Below, piece by piece: positions 1 to 5,845 of a DNA stretch of 7,359 bases (position 1 is the first letter of the stretch; each line of letters starts with the position of its first letter). This DNA comes from CAMYLR01 sp039590215. GTDB lineage: Bacteria > Gemmatimonadota > Gemmatimonadetes > JACCXV01 > JAHWKZ01. The translations under genes and the position numbers were made by a program. The notes beneath the pieces are model-generated. The model had not been told where the DNA came from. It searched no databases and saw only the letters and a list, made by a program, of their open reading frames with translations. The stretch covers positions 1 to 7,359 of the forward strand of contig JBDHFX010000141.1 in NCBI GenBank assembly GCA_039590215.1, in the 5' to 3' direction.

Positions 1-271
1 GGCGACGTCGAGCGTGGACAGCGCTAGCGAGGCGCTGATCGAGCGGGCGATCGGACAGCTGATGGCTGATCGGTCATCGATCGTCATCGCTCACCGGTTG
101 TCGACGATTCGCCGCGTTGACCAGATCGTCGTCGTCCACAAGGGAACGGTGTGCGAGCGCGGGACCCACCAGCAGCTACTGGTTCGCGAGGGCATTTACG
201 CGCGGTTGTACGAGCTCCAGTTTGCTGATCAGGAGGGCCGGTCTCGACGCTTGGCGGCCGAGCCGACATGA
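1..271 (+). CDS. ABC exporter ATP-binding domain, C-terminal fragment
   Basis: This is the last ~90 codons of an ABC exporter half-transporter; the 5' part lies outside the window. The reading frame opens at base 2 with ATSSVD, the D-loop that directly follows the Walker B aspartate-glutamate. It continues with an ALIERAI helix and then SIVIAHRLSTI, which holds the H-loop histidine (residue 31 of the fragment) that contacts the ATP gamma-phosphate. The tail, with its GTVCERGTHQQLL stretch, is the usual end of MsbA/LmrA-type exporters whose membrane domain precedes the ATPase. ATP hydrolysis would drive export across the inner membrane; the substrate cannot be read from this part. The stop codon overlaps the start of the next gene (ATGA at 268-271), so the two are probably translationally coupled. 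The GTG at 14 is internal and not a start. Confidence 0.93.
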   Translation, partial: ATSSVDSASEALIERAIGQLMADRSSIVIAHRLSTIRRVDQIVVVHKGTVCERGTHQQLLVREGIYARLYELQFADQEGRSRRLAAEPT

Positions 272-1362
272 GCGGCTTCGATTGGGAACAACGGTTGATG
301 GAGCTCGGTGCACGGCACGTTCCAGACACCCGTTTGGGGGTGTGGGACATCACCGTCGAACGCACGGCTGACGATGGCGTGCGCTTGAGCGGCGCAACGA
401 CATCCGCCGAGGGGCTTACCGAGCTCCAAGCTAAAGCCGGCGAACACGCCGAGGTCGACGTCGAGCAACTGCCCGAGCGAGCGCTGCAGGGTGCGATCCA
501 GGTAGTGGCGCACAGGAGCCTGGCCTACCTGCGGCGCCATCCGAGTCACGCCACCGAAATGGTTTCGCAGGTGATCATGGGCGAGGAGGCGCTCGCGCTC
601 CGCCGCAGCGACGATTGGCTGCAGGTACAGACCGGCGATGGCTACGTGGCTTGGCTCCATCAGGGCTCGTGCCTATTGTCCGACCCAGGCGATCCGGTGG
701 AGTATCGGGCGCGGCTCGCCGCCAATCGACCACGCGACGGATCATGGATCGTCGTCAAACGAGGCGCTGTAGCGCGCCAGGCGCCCGAGTCCGGAGCGCC
801 GATCGTAGCCGACCTCGTGCAGGGCGCGATCGTGGGAGCTCACGCTGGCGACAGCGTCCTTGAGCTTATGCTTCCCGATGGCACCCGTGGGTGGGTCGAC
901 ACCGGAGCAGCCGTTCAGGCTGACCACTTGGGCAATGTTTTTCCGCATGACGGCACGGCGATCGTCGCCCACGCCGCGACCTTCCTGGGCCTGCCCTACT
1001 TATGGGGCGGAACCTCCGAGAAAGGGTTTGACTGCTCGGGTCTCGTTCAGCGGGTCTATGGCCTTCATGGGGTGCGCCTGCCGCGCGACGCGGACCAGCA
1101 ATCCGTGATCGGTACCGAAATCGACCCCGGCACGGATTGGAAAGCGAGCCGTGATGGAGACTTGGCGTTTTTTGTCGAGCCACCCGGCCAGCGCGTAACG
1201 CACGTCGGGATCCTGACCACCGGCGGGCAGATGGTGCACGCGTCCACGACCCGAAACGGGGTCGGGTGGGATACGCTCAATCCGGCAGATCCGATGCAGT
1301 CGGCTTTTGGGAGTCGTCTTGCGAGCTGGCTTGTCGGCGTGCGCCGCGTGCTGGAGTCTTAG
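268..1362 (+). CDS. NlpC/P60 cysteine peptidase with SH3b domains (YkfC-like)
   Basis: A 364-residue C40-family peptidase, likely cleaving gamma-D-Glu-diamino-acid bonds in murein peptides. Residues 1-75 form a small N-terminal domain. Two SH3b-like segments follow: about 76-140 (containing DGYVAWLH) and 155-215 (containing GTRGWVD). The NlpC/P60 domain covers about 225-362. Candidate catalytic residues are Cys256 (in FDCSG), His312 (VTHVG) and His324 (MVHAS). Their spacing, plus Tyr244 twelve residues before the Cys, is close to what I recall for Bacillus cereus YkfC, which acts on recycled murein peptides with a free N-terminal L-Ala. No signal peptide is visible, so a cytoplasmic recycling role fits better than wall hydrolysis. 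The start is the ATG in the ATGA overlap with the ABC gene. The stop codon interleaves with that of the convergent lipoprotein gene at 1359-1362. Confidence 0.88.
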   Translation: MSGFDWEQRLMELGARHVPDTRLGVWDITVERTADDGVRLSGATTSAEGLTELQAKAGEHAEVDVEQLPERALQGAIQVVAHRSLAYLRRHPSHATEMVSQVIMGEEALALRRSDDWLQVQTGDGYVAWLHQGSCLLSDPGDPVEYRARLAANRPRDGSWIVVKRGAVARQAPESGAPIVADLVQGAIVGAHAGDSVLELMLPDGTRGWVDTGAAVQADHLGNVFPHDGTAIVAHAATFLGLPYLWGGTSEKGFDCSGLVQRVYGLHGVRLPRDADQQSVIGTEIDPGTDWKASRDGDLAFFVEPPGQRVTHVGILTTGGQMVHASTTRNGVGWDTLNPADPMQSAFGSRLASWLVGVRRVLES

Positions 1363-1889
1363 TTCGCCGCTTCCGGCGTTATCGCCACGAACCTCGTGCC
1401 CGCCAGTTTGTACCGGAAGTTGCAGCGACCTCCGCGATTGTGATTGATCAACGCGCGAAGGTCGGGCGACCGCACGACGTACATGCCCTCGAAGCCATCA
1501 CGAGCGAAGTCGGCCGTCAGCGAGTAGGTAATGACGTCCAAAGAGTCCGCCGGGGTAGCGCGGGCAGCGATCGAGTCGGGGAGTGAAATGGGCTGATCGA
1601 CCCGCATCGTGACATCGACGTGGTCGCCCACGAACTCACCCTCGAGTTCCACGATCGGATTCATCTTGACCGTCGTTCGGTTGGTCGTCATCTGGATCAC
1701 GTCCATAATGAAACCGGTCATCACCGGGGGCCCATCGGCGTCGACGCAATCGGTCGAGGATTGGACAATCCGGGTAGCGTATTTGCCGGTCCAGTTCGAG
1801 GACGGGAACTCCTCGGAGCCCGAGCCGCAACCGATCAGCAAGCCGATCCAAAGCGGCGCGATCAAGAGTCGGAGGCGTCGCACGTTCAC
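1359..1889 (-). CDS. Putative lipoprotein, hypothetical
   Basis: A 176-residue protein with a short basic N-terminus, a hydrophobic stretch (residues 8-19) and a lipobox ending LLIGC, so Cys21 should be lipidated after signal peptidase II cleavage. The mature part begins GSGSEE and then alternates short polar and hydrophobic segments, as in an all-beta domain. Cys48 and Cys156 are the only other cysteines and could form a disulfide. I do not recognise a family; a lipocalin-like small barrel is only a guess. I chose the GTG at 1889 because it gives a complete signal sequence and overlaps the methyltransferase stop as GTGA (1886-1889), a typical coupled junction. The frame is open upstream to 2360, but that part lies inside the methyltransferase gene and has no signal-like start. 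The location would be the outer or inner membrane surface. Confidence 0.8.
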   Translation of the reverse strand: MNVRRLRLLIAPLWIGLLIGCGSGSEEFPSSNWTGKYATRIVQSSTDCVDADGPPVMTGFIMDVIQMTTNRTTVKMNPIVELEGEFVGDHVDVTMRVDQPISLPDSIAARATPADSLDVITYSLTADFARDGFEGMYVVRSPDLRALINHNRGGRCNFRYKLAGTRFVAITPEAAN

Positions 1890-2644
1890 GCGGCTGGCTT
1901 TCGAATCTCGACGTTGACCTCGGCCGCTAACGCGGGAAACCGACGCCACACTCTTCGGTTCAGGAGATAGAACCAGCGATAATCCTCCAGCGGCCACCAC
2001 TTGCGGGCCGAGATTAATCGAAAACCGCGGATCGCACTCACCGGATAGGGCTTCAACAATTCCATCAGCGAGCGCATCGAGAAGAAGTGACAGTGAGCGC
2101 GCACTCGCTTTCGACCCCGGCGCCGGAAGCGCGCGCGAGCCAACCTCGCGACCAATGGCAGGTGCATCGGCACGCCAATGATCAGCAGGCCGCCAGGGCG
2201 CAACACGCGCATCCAATCCTCCAGCGCCCCGCGTGCGTTCTCTAGATGCTCCAAGACATGGCTGGCGATGACGACATCGAAGGACCCCGGATCCATCGGG
2301 AGTGGGCCTCGCTCGAGATCGTGATCGTCGATGACTCGATCGTAGCCCAACTGCTTGCATAGCTCGATTCGGTGCGGGTGGATCTCAATGCCGGTCCAGT
2401 GGGCAGCCACGCCGGCGTGATCGATGAAACGCTTGGCTGGGCCGGTTCCGGACCCGACGTCCAGGATCTTCAGAGCCTCGCCCGAGCGCGACAGGTCGCG
2501 CACCGCCGGCACCATGTCCTGGTAACGAGCCAATCGCAGCTCATAGCGCCGGTAGGCGGGGACTGCGTCGAAAGCCAACACCTGGCGGCGAGGCTTGCGA
2601 AGCACGTGCTCTGCGGCACCGATCTCGGCGGTTTTGGTTGCCAT
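1886..2644 (-). CDS. Class I SAM-dependent methyltransferase (Methyltransf_11 type)
   Basis: A 252-residue methyltransferase with a Rossmann-type SAM-binding core. Motif I is LDVGSGTG at residues 61-68. Glu87 in TGIEIHP is the likely ribose-binding acid. SFDVVIASHVLEHLEN (121-136) is the motif typical of Methyltransf_11/23 enzymes, and RVLRPGGLLIIGVP (146-159) is the post-motif strand. The acceptor substrate cannot be inferred: such enzymes methylate small molecules, sugars or lipids. The C-terminal ~90 residues are rich in Arg and Trp (for example KWWPLEDYRWFYLLNRRVWRR region, 215-234) and may give specificity or membrane contact. The start ATG has no clear Shine-Dalgarno. The downstream lipoprotein overlaps its stop by 4 bases. 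Upstream is a 73-base gap to the secreted-protein gene, with no convincing terminator. Confidence 0.88.
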   Translation of the reverse strand: MATKTAEIGAAEHVLRKPRRQVLAFDAVPAYRRYELRLARYQDMVPAVRDLSRSGEALKILDVGSGTGPAKRFIDHAGVAAHWTGIEIHPHRIELCKQLGYDRVIDDHDLERGPLPMDPGSFDVVIASHVLEHLENARGALEDWMRVLRPGGLLIIGVPMHLPLVARLARARFRRRGRKRVRAHCHFFSMRSLMELLKPYPVSAIRGFRLISARKWWPLEDYRWFYLLNRRVWRRFPALAAEVNVEIRKPAA

Positions 2645-2717
2645 GGAATCAGCGGGTTCGGGTACTGTCGATCGCTAGACCGACAATACTAACCGAGCCG
2701 GATTTTGCGGAAAAGGC

Positions 2718-3221
2718 CTATTGCGATCCGCCGGTGGGCACGATGAGCGCAACGATCGACCGATCACCGCGGGCCAGCGGGTAGGCTAGAACGATCGTCT
2801 CATCGAAGCGTGAGATCATCTCCTTGACGAACGCCTCCTCGCCACCGTCAACTTCCACGCGGAGAAACATCCGGTCACCGCGGGGCTCCTTGAGAACCCC
2901 ATTCACGCGAACGGTTACGTCGCCCAGCTGGATGACCGGGGTTTCACGGCCGGGGAGGATCGTCACGTCGTCCAACCGTCGGACCTCGCCGGTGGCTAGC
3001 AGCTCCCGCAATCGGGTGGCACCCTCGTCCTCCCGCCAGACTTCCTTGAGGCGCTGGATCTTGATGTCCCTCGGCGCCCCATCCTCGGCCAAGAACAGGA
3101 TTACCCGGTACGACCGCGAAGGGCGGGCCCTGCCCGGGGTCTGAGCCATGGATGTCGCCGCCAGCAAGGCCGTCGCCAGCAAGGCCAGGCATGCGGTCCG
3201 GCGCGATATATGTGTCAGCAT
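2718..3221 (-). CDS. Small secreted protein, hypothetical
   Basis: A 167-residue protein with a clear Sec signal peptide: basic start (HISRR), hydrophobic core at residues 9-22 and a likely cleavage site SMA-Q after residue 26. The mature part (~141 residues) has no cysteine and no transmembrane segment, so it should be periplasmic or exported. It has a charged helical stretch (52-78) and then beta-like strands (VTVRVNGVL, MFLRVEV, TIVLAYPL, SIVALIVP). The last part faintly resembles the strand pattern at the end of secretin-type domains, but this is too weak to name it. The start ATG has a strong AGGAGG 9 bases upstream, inside the hairpin at 3224-3264. It follows the bactofilin-like gene by 57 bases in the same direction and may share its transcript by read-through. 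Confidence 0.75.
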   Translation of the reverse strand: MLTHISRRTACLALLATALLAATSMAQTPGRARPSRSYRVILFLAEDGAPRDIKIQRLKEVWREDEGATRLRELLATGEVRRLDDVTILPGRETPVIQLGDVTVRVNGVLKEPRGDRMFLRVEVDGGEEAFVKEMISRFDETIVLAYPLARGDRSIVALIVPTGGSQ

Positions 3222-3223
3222 TG

Positions 3224-3264
3224 AAAAACCCCTCCTCGGGCGAAATGTACCACCCGAGGAGGGG
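3224..3264 (-). terminator. Rho-independent terminator-like hairpin, possibly an attenuator
   Basis: A perfect 12-bp inverted repeat, CCCCTCCTCGGG at 3229-3240 and its exact complement at 3253-3264, with a 12-base loop. Read on the minus strand, the stem is followed at once by five T residues (3228-3224). It begins 15 bases after the stop of the bactofilin-like gene (3279), so it fits a terminator for the sigma-operon transcript. The start codon of the next gene lies only two bases after the T run, and that gene's Shine-Dalgarno is inside the 3' arm. It could therefore also hide the RBS in any read-through RNA. Confidence 0.75.
3231..3236 (-). promoter_or_regulatory. Ribosome binding site AGGAGG within the hairpin stem
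   Basis: On the minus strand AGGAGG occupies 3236-3231, with a 9-base spacer to the ATG at 3221. This is a near-ideal Shine-Dalgarno for the small secreted protein and fixes its start. It is fully contained in the 3' arm of the hairpin, and the 5' arm contains CCTCC, the same sequence as the anti-Shine-Dalgarno. Folding would block ribosome access. RNA starting inside the loop or 3' arm would leave it free. Confidence 0.7.
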
Positions 3265-3278
3265 AAGGTTCCGTCGAG

Positions 3279-4614
3279 CTATTCGGTCGGGGCGAAGCCG
3301 CTCGAAGCGGATACCGGCTCCGGAGCGGGGCGCTCGGGGGTTTCCCCGTTGCCCCAGCTGTAGCGGGTCCCGAAGCGGGTCAGCAGGAACAGCCCAAAAC
3401 CGATCGTCCAGGCGGCAAACTGGATCACCAGCCCGATGGCGATCAGGATCACACCAAAGACCCCAAACGGCCCGCCGATCAACCCGAGCGCGCCGCCAAA
3501 GAGCGTCAGCACGGTGAGAAAGCCGACGCCAACCAGAATCGACAGGTACGGGTTGGTGTGATCCCACCCGCGCAAACGGAACCAGGATCAGGAGTGGGAT
3601 CCCGATGATCGAAATAGCGAGAATGACACACGTCATCACGAGCACCGGAACGAACAAGATCCAAGCGACCAGCCCGGCAGCGGCAGCTTTCCACGCTGAA
3701 GTCGTCATCCGATACTCCATCCGTTCGATCGGCCCGCGTGCCAGCAGGAACGCCAGGCTGACGATGAACGCCAGAAAGGCGATCCACAGCACGGTGCCGA
3801 TCAACCCACCGATCTCAGGCATTATCGGGCTAAACCCAAATTCGGGGCGAAACTGAAGCTCGTGCCCGAGAGAGACATCCTCGATGCCGCCACGAACGAC
3901 TGAGCCGGGTTCACGGTGGACGGCGCCGAAGACCGACACCACCTCACCGTTGACCACTGACTCCGGGCCAAGGTGTACGGACCCAAAGACCGCTACCACG
4001 TCACCGTCAACCTTGCCGTCGATACGCGCCGAGCCAAAAACCGCCACCGCGTCGCCGCGGACATGCTCGTCGGCCTCGACCCGGAGACTGTTGCCAACGG
4101 CGACCTCATCGCCGCCTTGTTGGTTGACGAACGTCGAGCCGTCATCCTCTCCGAGAACGCTATCCTCTTCATCTTCAGCTGCAGCTTCAGTTTCGGCGTC
4201 CGCGGTAACAGCGGCCTCGGTTTCCTCCGCGACGGGTGGCGGCGGCCCGATCCCGAACAGAACGCGACGCGTGGTCGAGTCCATGAACGAAAGTCGTCTC
4301 ATGTCCTCGGCGTCGTCGCCGATTCGCTCGGTCAACTCGGCCCCGGTCACCGGTTCTCCGTTGATGCCGATCGAGCCGTTCGCCAACTCGATCGACTGGA
4401 CATCCGTGCGGTATCTGGGCATCAGCACGACGCCGTTCTGAATGGGCAGCACCTGGTACCGATTCTCGATCCGGTCCCGTAACTCACCCAACGTGGGTGC
4501 AATTTCCTGCGCCGCGGATCCCGCGGTCGCCTGCGCCAGGCTGGCTGGAGCGAAGCTCAGTATGAGCACCGTTCCAAGCGTCAGGGCGCGCCAGAGATTC
4601 GTGGACGCGATCAT
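3279..4614 (-). CDS. Bactofilin-like polymer-forming membrane protein, frameshifted
   Basis: One gene read in two frames. The 5' part (4614 to about 3575) encodes a signal peptide (residues 1-27, SLA-Q), an N-terminal region, a Pro- then Glu/Asp-rich linker (124-160), and a bactofilin-like beta-helix (181-248) with three repeats of GDxVxVFGSxx type. Hydrophobic segments follow at about 269-292 and 310-347, ending IPLLILVPF. The 3' part (3575 to 3279) is in a frame shifted by one base and carries further membrane segments ending in TRFGTRY and a Pro-rich tail. Remembered relatives have about 20 more hydrophobic residues at the junction, so a small deletion plus frameshift is likely. Start: ATG 4614 overlaps the previous stop as TGATG and has AGGAG 9 bases upstream. 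ATG 4620 is possible, but only 3 bases from AGGAG. It may be a real pseudogene or a sequence error. Confidence 0.75.
3560..3601. repeat. 8-bp inverted repeat around the frameshift point
   Basis: GATCCCAC at 3560-3567 and GTGGGATC at 3594-3601 are exact complements, separated by 26 bases. The reading frame of the bactofilin-like gene changes inside this interval, near 3575. A hairpin of this kind can promote polymerase jumping, either in the cell or during sequencing. It may also be chance, because GATC-containing words are very common in this DNA. Confidence 0.5.
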
Positions 4615-5129
4615 CACCATGTTCTCCTCTCAAAAACCAACAGACGATTCAGACTATAGAGCGCGGAGGCACCGATCAGCGTGCTCGCCAGGAGCAGTGA
4701 CGCGACCTCGGGCGTCACCACCGCGACCTGGAACGCGGTTCCGATCCGGGCCAAGAGCCCCCACAGTGCGAGCCCCGCCGCGAACCACTCGCCAGTCCAG
4801 GCCAAGCCGTGGGCACCGGCCTTCAACACCTCGCCAAAGGTCGGCGCATCGATCGGCAACAACCGCACTAGCGGCAGTAGCCCAGTGGCCGTGCCGACCA
4901 GCGTCACGGAGGCGACGATCGCCGCCTTCCACCACCATGCACCAAACGCCAAGAGCGGCGTCGGTGCCGGCTCGATCGCCCACAGCACCCGCTCGGCGAA
5001 GCCGGCCGACGGCCTCAACCGAGGTGTCGTGGCGAGCAACGCTCCGAACGCGTCCTCGGCCCGACGTTCGTCGCCCGTGGCCTCAGCTGCGAGCCAGCGC
5101 TTCAGATCGGTCTGGAGTCTCCGCATCAT
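4614..5129 (-). CDS. Membrane anti-sigma-factor-like protein without zinc motif
   Basis: A 171-residue protein directly downstream of the ECF sigma gene. Residues 1-50 form a charged cytoplasmic region, with DLKRWLAAEATGDER near the start and PSAGFAERVL at 40-49. The latter resembles the P-x-x-F-x-x-R-V-L stretch that follows the zinc-finger domain in many anti-sigma factors. Three or so hydrophobic segments follow (about 68-92, 106-128, 141-163). The whole protein has no cysteine, so the usual HxxxCxxC zinc site is absent. Position and architecture suggest it holds the sigma factor at the membrane; this is inference. Start: AGGAG at 5141-5137 is only 1 base from ATG 5135 but 7 bases from ATG 5129, so 5129 is preferred. 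The stop overlaps the next gene's ATG as TGATG. Confidence 0.7.
   Translation of the reverse strand: MMRRLQTDLKRWLAAEATGDERRAEDAFGALLATTPRLRPSAGFAERVLWAIEPAPTPLLAFGAWWWKAAIVASVTLVGTATGLLPLVRLLPIDAPTFGEVLKAGAHGLAWTGEWFAAGLALWGLLARIGTAFQVAVVTPEVASLLLASTLIGASALYSLNRLLVFERRTW
4624..4628 (-). promoter_or_regulatory. Ribosome binding site AGGAG of the bactofilin-like gene
   Basis: AGGAG on the minus strand lies within the last codons of the anti-sigma-like gene. It is 9 bases before ATG 4614 and 3 bases before ATG 4620, which favours the inner start and supports coupled translation of the two proteins. Confidence 0.6.
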
Positions 5130-5136
5130 CTTCATT

Positions 5137-5141
5137 CTCCT
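5137..5141 (-). promoter_or_regulatory. Ribosome binding site AGGAG of the anti-sigma-like gene
   Basis: AGGAG on the minus strand sits in the short gap after the sigma-factor stop (5150-5152). It is 7 bases before ATG 5129 and only 1 base before ATG 5135, so it decides for the inner start. Confidence 0.6.
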
Positions 5142-5149
5142 ATCATGCC

Positions 5150-5845
5150 CTACGCCGGGCCGTGGGGCTGGGTTTCAGCCGCGGCGGGGAGGCTTGAATC
5201 GGCCCCTGCGGGGCCCCAACCGCCCGCCGACAGCTCGCCCGCCAGTTCCTTCCGTGCCCGGTGCAGGTAGGTCTTTACCGTACCCAAGGGCAGCTCCATG
5301 ATTTCGGCGATCTCCTCGTACGCCAGTCCTTCCTGGTGGCGCAACACCATCGCCTCACGGTACTCGGGCCGAAGACGATCGATCGCCGTCGACAGGGCTG
5401 CCGCAAGATCAGCCTGCAGCATCGAGTCGAGTGGCGATCCAGCGCTGGGATCTGGCGTCGTCGAGGCGTAATCGGGTTCATCCTCGCCGCCGGCCTCCAA
5501 GGAAACCGTGTCGATCGCGCGGCGCCGCAGGTGGTCGATAGCGGTATTGTGGGCGATCTTGAATAGCCAACTCGAGAACTTCCCCTGTTCTGGTTGATAC
5601 GTGTCGAGACGGTTAAACGCCTTGACAAACGCGTCCTGCGAGAGGTCCTCGGCCAACCCTCGATCGTGCACCATCCGGGCAACGAGGTTAAACACGGGGC
5701 GCTCGAAGCGGTGCACAATTTCCCTAAACGCGCTCTGCGACCCCGAGAGCGCCTCGACTGCGAGTTGCTCATCCGCTATGCCCACTTGCACCCAGTACGG
5801 AGCGTCTGGCTCACCGGTTTCGCCTTTGAGATCTGATCGCGACAA
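5150..5845 (-). CDS. ECF-type RNA polymerase sigma factor (sigma-70 family)
   Basis: A group 4 sigma factor of up to 231 residues. Region 2 covers about 27-109, including DLSQDAFVKAFNRLDTYQ (core binding) and FSSWLFKIAHNTAIDHLRRR (90-109, -10 recognition). A variable acidic linker runs from about 115 to 150. Region 4 covers about 155-203 with a helix-turn-helix (YEEIAEIMELPLGTVKTYLHRARKEL area) that would read the -35 element. A 27-residue Gly/Ala/Pro-rich tail follows region 4 and is unusual. The gene leads a minus-strand operon with an anti-sigma-like gene and envelope proteins, so it probably controls an envelope response and its own operon. The start is uncertain: TTG 5845 gives the longest form but has no Shine-Dalgarno and overlaps the divergent gene. 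GTG 5791 or 5785 would give a normal ECF N-terminus. Confidence 0.9.
   Translation of the reverse strand: MSRSDLKGETGEPDAPYWVQVGIADEQLAVEALSGSQSAFREIVHRFERPVFNLVARMVHDRGLAEDLSQDAFVKAFNRLDTYQPEQGKFSSWLFKIAHNTAIDHLRRRAIDTVSLEAGGEDEPDYASTTPDPSAGSPLDSMLQADLAAALSTAIDRLRPEYREAMVLRHQEGLAYEEIAEIMELPLGTVKTYLHRARKELAGELSAGGWGPAGADSSLPAAAETQPHGPA

Noticed and set aside
1890..2360. N-terminal extension of the lipoprotein frame up to 2360
   Set aside because: It lies entirely inside the methyltransferase gene. The GTG at 1889 gives a proper signal sequence and a coupled overlap.
2686..2714. Possible promoter before the methyltransferase (TAGTAT on minus as -10)
   Set aside because: The matching -35 position reads TTTTCC or similar, a weak match, and the organism's consensus is unknown.
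3195..3221. Twin-arginine signal in the small secreted protein
   Set aside because: The RR is not followed by the FLK-type consensus; an ordinary Sec signal explains it.
2944..3573. Continuation of the long minus-strand frame (4620 to 2944) past the break
   Set aside because: After about 3573 the translation is Arg/Gly/Pro-rich without membrane segments and runs through the terminator and the secreted-protein gene in another frame. The shifted frame ending at 3279 fits the family instead.
3565..3590. Programmed +1 frameshift in the bactofilin-like gene
   Set aside because: No known slippery sequence or stimulator at the joint, and family members appear to have extra residues there, which points to deletion or error.
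4442..5197. 251-residue plus-strand frame opposite the anti-sigma-like gene
   Set aside because: Arg/Ser/Pro-rich composition typical of an antisense shadow in GC-rich DNA; no start context or family motif.
5201..5215. GC-rich hairpin GGCCCC-TGC-GGGGCC as a terminator
   Set aside because: It lies inside the sigma coding region with no T run; a by-product of Gly/Pro codons.
5601..5825. Upstream extension of the ubiE frame
   Set aside because: This is the antisense of sigma region 2; UbiE homology begins only at about 5841.
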